A stretch of DNA of 64,000 nt from Streptomyces venezuelae. Lineage in GTDB: Bacteria > Actinomycetota > Actinomycetes > Streptomycetales > Streptomycetaceae. The stretch covers positions 434,001-498,000 of the forward strand of contig NZ_CP029189.1 of NCBI RefSeq assembly GCF_008642275.1, given 5' to 3'. Positions 57,992-64,000 of this stretch are shown piece by piece (the stretch's first letter is position 1; the number at the start of each line of letters is the position of its first letter). A program made the translations under genes and the position numbers. Below the pieces are notes generated by a model, which was not told the DNA's origin, did not search any database, and was given only the letters and a program-made list of their open reading frames with translations.

Positions 57992-59560
57992 CTAGCGCCC
58001 GAGTACCGCCATCGCCGCGTTGTGTCCGGGGACCCCGCTGACACCGCCGCCGCGGACCGCGCCCGCACCGCACAGCAGGACGTTGCGGTGGGCGGTCTCC
58101 ACGCCCCACCGGCCGCCCTGGTCGGCGTAGGGCCAGGACAGGTCCCGGTGGAAGATGTGGCCGCCGGGCAGCCGCAGTTCGCGCTCCAGGTCCAGCGGCG
58201 TCTTGGCCTCGATGCAGGGGCGGCCGTCCGCGTCGAAGGCCAGGCAGTCGGTGAGCGGTTCGGCCAGGTGTGCGTCGAGCTGCGCGAGGGTGGCCGTCAG
58301 CAGGACCTCGCGGGCCTGCTGGTTGTCGTGTCCGAAGAGCCGGGCCGGGGCGTGCAGGCCGAAGAGGGTGAGGGTCTGGTAGCCCTGCTCCACCAGTTCC
58401 GGGCCGAGGATCGTCGGGTCGGTCAGCGAGTGGCAGTAGATCTCCGAGGGCGGTACGGAGGGCAGCTCGCCCGAGGCGGCCTCCGCGTAGGCCCGGGCGA
58501 GCTCGGTGTAGCCCTCGGCGATGTGGAACGTGCCGCCGAAGGCCTCGCGCGGGTCCACCGAGGTGTCCCGGAGCCGGGGCAGCCGGCGCAGCAGCATGTT
58601 GACCTTGAGCTGGGCTCCCTCGGGGGCCTCGGCCGCGCCCTCCGCCGGGGCTTCGCCGAGGAGTTCGGCCAGGGCCTTCGGCGAGGCGTTCACCAGCACC
58701 GTGCGGCCGACGACCCGGCCCTCCCCGGTCGCCGTACGGAACACCACCTCCGCCGGGGCGACTCCATCCGTGTCGATCCGCAGCACCTCGTGGCCGGTCG
58801 CGATCTCGGCACCGGCCGCCCGGGCCGCCGCCGCGAGGGCGTCCGTCAGCGCGCCCATGCCGCCGACGGGCACGTCCCAGTCGCCGGTCCCGCCTCCGAT
58901 GACGTGGTAGAGGAAGCAGCGGTTCTGCGCCAGGGAGGGGTCGTGCGCGTCCGCGAAGGTGCCGATCAGCCCGTCCGTGAGGACCACACCGCGCACCAGG
59001 TCGTCGGCGAAGTTCCGCTCCACGGCCTGCCCGAGGGGCTCCTCGAAGAGCATCCGCCAGGCGGCCTCGTCGTCGATCCGGGCCCGCAGCTGCGCACGCG
59101 TGGGCAGGGGTTCGGTCAGGGTCGGGAACACCTTCTCGGCGACCCGCCCGGTGGTCCCGTAGAAGGAGCGCCAGCTCTCGTACTCGCGCTCCGAGCCGGT
59201 CAGCCGCGCGAAGGACTCGCGGGTGCGCTGTTCTCCGCCGCCGACGAGCAGCCCGCCGGGCCGCCCGCCGCGTTCGGTGGGCGTGTACGAGGAGATCGTG
59301 CGCCGGCGTACCGCGAACCGCAGGTCAAGGTCGCGCACGATCTTCGACGGGAGCAGGGAGACGAGGTACGAGTAGCGCGAGAGTCTGGCGTCGACGCCCA
59401 GGAACGGGCGGCTGGAGATCGCCGCCCCGCCCGTGTTCCCGAGCCGCTCCAGGACCAGCACCGAGCGGCCCGCCCTGGCCAGGTACGCGGCGGCCACCAG
59501 GCCGTTGTGCCCACCGCCCACGATCACGTCGTCGTACACGTCCCGCCCGAAGGTCGTCAT
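57992..59560 (-). CDS. NAD(P)/FAD-dependent oxidoreductase, phytoene-desaturase (CrtI)-like
   Basis: The 522-residue protein starts MTTFGRDVYDDVIVGGGHNG; the ATGA overlaps the kinase stop by four bases. The dinucleotide motif VIVGGGHNGLVAAAYLARAG and the C-terminal NVLLCGAGAVRGGGVSGVPG with HNAAMAVLG are typical of CrtI/Pdr-type FAD oxidoreductases. These include carotenoid desaturases and many proteins of unknown substrate. No carotenoid synthesis gene (crtB, crtE) is near. Coupling to a kinase and an MpaB-family oxygenase is unusual. Confidence 0.88.
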   Translation of the reverse strand: MTTFGRDVYDDVIVGGGHNGLVAAAYLARAGRSVLVLERLGNTGGAAISSRPFLGVDARLSRYSYLVSLLPSKIVRDLDLRFAVRRRTISSYTPTERGGRPGGLLVGGGEQRTRESFARLTGSEREYESWRSFYGTTGRVAEKVFPTLTEPLPTRAQLRARIDDEAAWRMLFEEPLGQAVERNFADDLVRGVVLTDGLIGTFADAHDPSLAQNRCFLYHVIGGGTGDWDVPVGGMGALTDALAAAARAAGAEIATGHEVLRIDTDGVAPAEVVFRTATGEGRVVGRTVLVNASPKALAELLGEAPAEGAAEAPEGAQLKVNMLLRRLPRLRDTSVDPREAFGGTFHIAEGYTELARAYAEAASGELPSVPPSEIYCHSLTDPTILGPELVEQGYQTLTLFGLHAPARLFGHDNQQAREVLLTATLAQLDAHLAEPLTDCLAFDADGRPCIEAKTPLDLERELRLPGGHIFHRDLSWPYADQGGRWGVETAHRNVLLCGAGAVRGGGVSGVPGHNAAMAVLGR

Positions 59561-61668
59561 GGCTCTTGGTAGCACACCTGGCCGAGCCGCTCCAGACAGT
59601 GGGCCTCGTCGGCGTGGGCCAGGACCGTGTCGGGATGTTCGTCGCCGAGGGACCGTTCGCGGATGCCGGAGAGGTCCCGGTAGATGGGCAGCGCCTCGTC
59701 CCAGCGGCCCAGCCGGCCCAGCCCTCCGGCCAGTTCCCGGCGGCTGACCAGGGTGTCCGGATGCTCGGGCCCGAGCACCTCGGCCCGCAGGGCGCCCACC
59801 TGGCGGGCCTCCGCCACCGCTTCCGCCCAGCGTTCCAGACGGCCCAGGTTGACCCCGAGGACGTGCCGGGCGCGCAGCGTCTCGGGGTCGGTGACCCCGT
59901 AGGCGCGGGTGCGGTCGCGGACCAGGCCCCGGAACAGGTCGAGGGCCTGCTGGGTGTTGCCGGTGCGGCCCAGCGCGATGCCGACCTCGTAGCGGGCGGC
60001 CAGGGTGTCGGGGTGGTCGGGGCCGAGCACCCGCTCGCGTGCGACGCCGACCTGGTGGAAGGCGACCAGGGCCTCCTGCCAGCGCTCCAGGCGGCCGAGC
60101 GCGTACGCCGCCTCGTAGCGGGTCAGCAGGGTGTCCGCGTGCTCGGCGCCCAGGACGGCCGCCCGGTCGGCGGCGACCTCGGCGGCGGTGGCGTGGGCCT
60201 CCGCGTGGCGGCCCAGCGCACCCAGCGCGCAGGCCAGGTTGTGCCGGCAGCGCAGGGTGTCGGGGTGGAGCGGGCCCATGCTCCGCTCGCGGGCGACGAG
60301 GACCGCCCGGTAGACGTCGTGCGCCTCCTGGTGGCGGCCGAGCCGGCCCAGTTCGTACGCCGTCTCCTGGCGTGCCGCGAGGGTGTCGGCGTGGTCCGCG
60401 CCGAGGACCCGCGTGCGCCCCTCGGCCACGGCCGTGTACCCGGCGAGCGCCTCGTCGGGCCGGCCCGCGCGGCTGAGGGCGTACGCACGCGCGTGACCGG
60501 CGGCGAGCGCGTCCGGGCCGCTGCCGCGCGGCCCGGCGGGGCGCGGGAACCCGTACGCGGCGGTGAGCCGCGGGTCCTCGGCGGGCGCCGGACGGACGAT
60601 GGTGGTGGTGCCGGGGTGGACCGGGGGGTACGCGCCGCGCGGACGCGGTACCGGCGGCCGGCCGGCGGGGCGCGCGGCGGTCCAGGCTCCGGTGAGCACG
60701 GCCCATTCGCCGCTCGCCGGCCGGGCGTCGATCCCGGCCTTGCGGCCGGCGGTCATGCCACGGGCCCACGGCGGGAGCGGGGCCTGGGCGCCGGACAGCC
60801 CGCCCGGTCCCAGCCGTGCCTCGACGAGCCGGCGATGCACATGGCGGGCATCGCCCGGCCGGTCCTCGGGGCGCTTGGCGAGCAGGTCCAGGACCACCTC
60901 GTCGAAGTAGCCGGGCAGCTCGGGGCGGTGCTCGCGCAGCGGTACGGGCGCGTTGTCGCGGTGGCCGACCAGCACCGACCAGGAGTCGCCGAGGTCGAAG
61001 GGCGGGGCACCCGTGGCGATCTCGTACAGGACGCAGCCGAAGGAGTAGAGGTCGCTGCGGTGGTCGACCTCGCCGCCCGCGATCTGTTCGGGCGACATGT
61101 AGTGCGGGGTGCCCATGGCCATGCTGCCGCCGGTGAGCTTGGCGGTGAAGCCGATGTCGTGGGCGAGGCGGGCGATGCCGAAGTCGCAGATCTTCACGGT
61201 GCCGTCGGTGAGCCGCATGATGTTGGCGGGCTTCAGGTCGCGGTGGACGACGCCCTGGTCATGCGTGTAGCCGAGGGCGGCGGCCATCTGCTCGGCGATG
61301 TCGACGACCACGTCCACGGGGAGCGGGCGCGTGTCGTTGTCGTCCAGGAGCTGGCTGAGGTTGCGGCCTTCGAGGAGTTCCATGACGAGGTAGAGCGGGC
61401 CGCCGGCGGCGCTGTCGTCGCCGAAGTCGTGGACGACGGTGACCCCGCGGTGCTGGAGGGACGCGGCGACGCGCGCCTCGCGCCGGAACCGCTCGCGGAG
61501 CACCTGGGTGAAGTGGGCGTCCTGCTCGGCGCCGATCGGCTTGAGGCACTTCACGGCGACCTGCCGGCCCAGCGATTCGTCCCGGGCGCGCCATACCTCG
61601 CCCATGCCGCCGCGCCCGATCAGATCGAGCGACCGGTACCGGCCCTGGATCAGTCTGGACTCCGCCAT
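59557..61668 (-). CDS. Serine/threonine protein kinase with C-terminal tetratricopeptide-like repeats
   Basis: The 703-residue product has a complete kinase domain: LIGRGGMGEVWRARDESLG with Lys40 in VAVKCLK, VHRDLKPANIMRLTDGTVKI, CDFGIARLAHDIGF and GTPHYMSPEQIAGGEVDHRS. A Pro/Arg-rich linker (about 300-365) leads to about seven repeats of the type VLGADHADTLAARQETAYEL-GRLGRHQEA, kinesin-light-chain-like TPR units. No transmembrane segment is seen, so it is cytoplasmic, unlike PknB. The repeat unit (HPDTL) likely binds protein partners. It is the middle gene of a tight operon. Confidence 0.93.
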   Translation of the reverse strand: MAESRLIQGRYRSLDLIGRGGMGEVWRARDESLGRQVAVKCLKPIGAEQDAHFTQVLRERFRREARVAASLQHRGVTVVHDFGDDSAAGGPLYLVMELLEGRNLSQLLDDNDTRPLPVDVVVDIAEQMAAALGYTHDQGVVHRDLKPANIMRLTDGTVKICDFGIARLAHDIGFTAKLTGGSMAMGTPHYMSPEQIAGGEVDHRSDLYSFGCVLYEIATGAPPFDLGDSWSVLVGHRDNAPVPLREHRPELPGYFDEVVLDLLAKRPEDRPGDARHVHRRLVEARLGPGGLSGAQAPLPPWARGMTAGRKAGIDARPASGEWAVLTGAWTAARPAGRPPVPRPRGAYPPVHPGTTTIVRPAPAEDPRLTAAYGFPRPAGPRGSGPDALAAGHARAYALSRAGRPDEALAGYTAVAEGRTRVLGADHADTLAARQETAYELGRLGRHQEAHDVYRAVLVARERSMGPLHPDTLRCRHNLACALGALGRHAEAHATAAEVAADRAAVLGAEHADTLLTRYEAAYALGRLERWQEALVAFHQVGVARERVLGPDHPDTLAARYEVGIALGRTGNTQQALDLFRGLVRDRTRAYGVTDPETLRARHVLGVNLGRLERWAEAVAEARQVGALRAEVLGPEHPDTLVSRRELAGGLGRLGRWDEALPIYRDLSGIRERSLGDEHPDTVLAHADEAHCLERLGQVCYQEP

Positions 61669-61694
61669 GTCTTAAAGCCGCCCCCGTTTTCGCG

Positions 61695-62600
61695 CTACGC
61701 CCTCCCCGGCCGGTCCAGTATGGCCGCTGATGTACGCAGTGTGTACGGCGAGGGGCGGCTCCCGGGGCCCATGCGACGCATCGCTTTCAAGATGTGACCT
61801 GGAGGCAGCTGCCAGCGTAGACCTGCGGGAATGCTGCGCAGCACGCGCCCGGTGAGGCGCATGCGCCGGGTGACGGTGCGCGGGTCGGGTGCGGGCCGCC
61901 CGTACAGCCGGTGCGCCCAGCCCGGGAGGGAACCGTACGCCAGGCCGGCGAGGGGCGGCCACAGCAGGTTTCGGCCACGTACGAGGACGGCGGGGACGGG
62001 CGGACGGCGCAGGAAGTCGTCCACGGCGAGGGCATCGGGGCCGGCGGCGAGTTCGGGCCGGATCCGGCCGAAGTAGGCGGCGAGCCCGGCGGCGTCGGCG
62101 GGGACCGCAGCCGGGTCGAGTCCGACGAGGCGGGCGCTCACGCGGTTCTCGTCGACGTAGCGGTCCGCCTGGGCGGGGGTGAGGGGGACGCCGGAGCGGC
62201 GCAGTACGTGCAGGAAGCTGTCGATCTGCGCGCAGTGGATCCACAGCAGCAGCTCGGGGTCGTCGACGGGGAAGCGTTCGCCGGTGTCCGGATCGGTGGC
62301 GGACAGGCTGCGGTGGATGGTGCGGACGCGGCGGCCGGCGCGCTCGGCGGCCTCGGTGGTGCCGTAGGTGAGGGTGCCGACGAAGTCGGCGGTGCGCAGC
62401 AGCCGTCCCCAGGCGTCCGACCGGAAGTCGGAGTTCTCCATGACCCCGCGGACGGCGCGCGGGTGGAGGGCCTGGAGGTAGAGCGCCCGGAGCCCGGCGA
62501 TCCACATCATCGGGTCCCCGTGGCACTGCCAGGTGACGGACGAGGGGCCGTACAGCCCCGGGTCGGCGCCGGGGCGCGGTCCGGTCACGGTGGTCCCCAT
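61695..62600 (-). CDS. Oxygenase MpaB-family protein (DUF2236)
   Basis: The ATG at 62600 follows GGGGAGG by five bases and gives 301 residues. WQCHGDPMMWIAGLRALYLQ, ALHPRAVRGVMENSDFRSDA, LLWIHCAQIDSFLHVLRRSG and VDENRVSARLVGLDP are conserved in this family, named after fungal MpaB and related to latex-clearing protein. Members are haem-containing or predicted oxygenases that cleave terpenoid or polyisoprene chains. The invariant histidines in ALHP and LLWIHCAQ may bind haem. It begins the operon with the kinase 26 bp downstream. Confidence 0.87.
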   Translation of the reverse strand: MGTTVTGPRPGADPGLYGPSSVTWQCHGDPMMWIAGLRALYLQALHPRAVRGVMENSDFRSDAWGRLLRTADFVGTLTYGTTEAAERAGRRVRTIHRSLSATDPDTGERFPVDDPELLLWIHCAQIDSFLHVLRRSGVPLTPAQADRYVDENRVSARLVGLDPAAVPADAAGLAAYFGRIRPELAAGPDALAVDDFLRRPPVPAVLVRGRNLLWPPLAGLAYGSLPGWAHRLYGRPAPDPRTVTRRMRLTGRVLRSIPAGLRWQLPPGHILKAMRRMGPGSRPSPYTLRTSAAILDRPGRA

Positions 62601-62770
62601 CCCGTACCTCCCCGTCGCAGACGCCCGGCGGCTCCAGCGTACCGATCCGGGGTGGCCGTCGGCGGGGTGCCGCCGCCGATGGGTCGCCGGGCGGTTCGGC
62701 GTTCCGGCGGGCCGGGGGCGCGGTACGCCTCGGCCGGGGAGGCGGCCGCTCGCCGTCCCGGCGGTCTTGA

Positions 62771-62809
62771 CGGTGTCTTCAGGCGGTGTCTTCGGGCGGT
62801 GTCTTCGGG
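62771..62809. repeat. 13-bp tandem repeat, three copies
   Basis: Units CGGTGTCTTCAGG, CGGTGTCTTCGGG and CGGTGTCTTCGGG follow each other directly, with a partial fourth (CGGTG). Located between divergent genes. Confidence 0.85.
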
Positions 62810-62907
62810 CGGTGCGGAGGGGCGTACGCGTGCCGGCCGGTCGACGGGCGACGGTCCCGTCCGCCCGGCCGGAACCGCAGCGGGCGTCGCGGCAGGGACC
62901 GGACGAC

Positions 62908-62973
62908 GGACGGCGGACCGCGCCCAGGCGGACGGCGGACCGCGCCCAGGCGGACGGCGGAGGGCGCTCAGGC
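62908..62973. repeat. 22-bp tandem repeat, three copies
   Basis: Copies start at 62908, 62930 and 62952; the first two are identical and the third differs at about five places. The core is GGACGGCGGACCGCGCCCAG plus GC. Confidence 0.85.
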
Positions 62974-63067
62974 GGGCGTCGGTCCCCCGAACGGGCGGCC
63001 CGACGGGCACCGGCCCGCAGCCGGCCGGAAGATCGGTGCGGGGGCACGTGACGGGAGCCGACCAGGG

Positions 63068-64000
63068 ATGCCGAACACCGCCGATTGCTCGAAGAGGGCC
63101 CGCACCGTCCTGTCAGGCGTGCTGCTCCTCGCCGGGGTCGTCGTGACCGGCTGCGCCGGCGGAACTCGCGACGCGGGCCAGGGGCCGCAGGGGCCCGGAG
63201 CCGGATCCCAACCGCCGTCGGCCCGGTCCGGCCGGGTCACCGTCGTCTACGAGACCCGCACGGTCGAACCGGCGGACCGGGAGGCCGTGGCGCTGATCCG
63301 GAACTCGCAGGTGCTGGAGCGGTCGGCGGACTGGGTGAACCGATCGCTCACGCTCCCGCACGACATGGTCGTGAAGGTCACCTCGCAGGTCCCGCCCGGC
63401 GTCACCGACGCCGTCACCCAGCCCGACGGCAGGACGATCTTCGTCCCGCCGTCGTTCCTGACCCAGATCGAGAAGGCGCTCGCCGACGTCGTGAAGACCG
63501 TCGAGCGGCCCGCCCTGTTCCCCGCGGCCGAGTACAACACCGACGACCTGACCGTCCTGTCGACCGAGTTCATCTTCGGCCACGAGATGGGCCACGCCCT
63601 GCAGCGCCAGCTCACGCTGGCCAACCTCGGCCTCGAAGAGGACGCGGCCGACGGCTACGCGTCCTTCTACACCGTCAACGAGGTCGGGCCGGGCCCGTCG
63701 CTGGCCGCCGCGATCCTCTTCGACGAAATCGCCCGCAAGGAAGGCCGGCCCACGCTGGAAGGCATGTCGAGCGACCACCCCGTCACGCAGCAGCGGGCCT
63801 TCAACTTCCTGTGCTACCTGGACGGCAGCGACCCGGAGAAGTACCAGCGGTCGCTGGTCGACAGCGGCTACCTCCCCAAGACGCGCGCGCCGCTCTGCCC
63901 GCAGGCCTGGGCGATGCTGGACTACGGCTGGTGGACCCAGCTCCAGCCCCACTTCAGCCCGGCGTTCAGGCCCCGCGGTGACGAGGAGCAGAAGAAGGCG
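63068..64000 (+). CDS. DUF4344-type metallopeptidase lipoprotein, 3' end outside window
   Basis: The frame from the ATG (MPNTADCSKRARTVLSGVLL) stays open for 311 codons to the window edge. A signal with lipobox LLLAGVVVTGCAGG predicts a lipoprotein anchored at Cys29. The zinc motif H172-E-M-G-H176 lies in FIFGHEMGHALQRQLTL, and a downstream EEDAADGYASFY may give the third ligand, as in the DUF4344 peptidase family. The region before (VTVVYETRTVEPADREAVAL, LPHDMVVKVTSQVPPGVTDA) is conserved in that family. Substrate unknown. The C-terminus is not visible. Confidence 0.87.
   Translation, partial: MPNTADCSKRARTVLSGVLLLAGVVVTGCAGGTRDAGQGPQGPGAGSQPPSARSGRVTVVYETRTVEPADREAVALIRNSQVLERSADWVNRSLTLPHDMVVKVTSQVPPGVTDAVTQPDGRTIFVPPSFLTQIEKALADVVKTVERPALFPAAEYNTDDLTVLSTEFIFGHEMGHALQRQLTLANLGLEEDAADGYASFYTVNEVGPGPSLAAAILFDEIARKEGRPTLEGMSSDHPVTQQRAFNFLCYLDGSDPEKYQRSLVDSGYLPKTRAPLCPQAWAMLDYGWWTQLQPHFSPAFRPRGDEEQKKA

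Larger units (their letters stand above)
62601..63067. other. Gene-free divergent interval with short tandem repeats
   Basis: The 467 bp between the MpaB-family gene and the metallopeptidase contain a 13-bp repeat (62771-62809) and a 22-bp repeat (62908-62973). Composition is very GC-rich and no gene is supported. Confidence 0.55.

Noticed and set aside
1..64000. tRNA genes, rRNA genes, insertion sequences, CRISPR arrays
   Set aside because: No cloverleaf, transposase, terminal inverted repeat or regularly spaced repeat-spacer pattern was seen.

Overview
This is a high-GC actinobacterial chromosome segment, most likely from a Streptomyces or close relative. Pointers include NsdA/NsdB-type TPR regulators, a PAS-PP2C phosphatase, DUF397 and PucR proteins, mycothiol- and F420-linked enzyme families, GTG/TTG starts and only two TTA leucine codons seen on reading the coding regions. 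No tRNA, rRNA, CRISPR array, insertion sequence or replication origin was seen. Genes run off both edges: an ATP-grasp protein at the left and a DUF4344 metallopeptidase lipoprotein at the right.

Layout. 1-6.6 kb: ATP-grasp protein, small secreted protein, sirtuin, VOC protein and a large GT2/TagF-like wall-polymer glycosyltransferase. 6.6-9.3 kb: a roadblock/LC7 operon with a DUF4388-like protein and a mini IclR-type DNA-binding protein. 9.4-17 kb: DUF6461 protein, TetR and PucR regulators, a KimA-like permease and a two-subunit molybdenum hydroxylase with a Tat signal. 17-22.5 kb: PAS-PP2C phosphatase, NsdA-like regulator, a phosphotransferase with a TTA codon and a membrane protein. 22.6-31 kb: KstD-like flavoprotein, small conserved proteins, a mycothiol-dependent-isomerase-family protein and a LuxR-type ATPase broken by an 8-bp duplication.

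31-37.2 kb: an acyl-CoA/sterol-side-chain-like module made of two thiolase-fold proteins lacking the usual cysteine, a double OB-fold DUF35 protein, a crotonase and a divergent FadD19-like ligase. 37-49.5 kb: PaaK with a PaaR-like operator, BrkB-family protein, two more acyl-CoA synthetases, a penicillin/AHL-type acylase, a cation/proton antiporter and a nitronate monooxygenase. 49.8-64 kb: secreted beta-lactamase-fold hydrolase, SLOG-like protein, Tat lipoprotein hydrolase, TetR/FAD-monooxygenase pair with twin operators, Ddn-like and PPOX proteins, and an operon of MpaB-family oxygenase, Ser/Thr kinase-TPR and CrtI-like oxidoreductase.

The most interesting signal is a shared 17-bp inverted repeat, TCTGAY-N5-RTCAGA, found just upstream of three lipid or steroid-type loci: the KstD-like gene, the crotonase/FadD19-like divergent pair, and the nitronate monooxygenase/acyl-CoA synthetase operon. 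It suggests one unseen regulator controls a dispersed catabolic regulon. The second is the roadblock operon, which lacks a recognisable GTPase partner and carries one of the two TTA codons, implying bldA-type developmental control.
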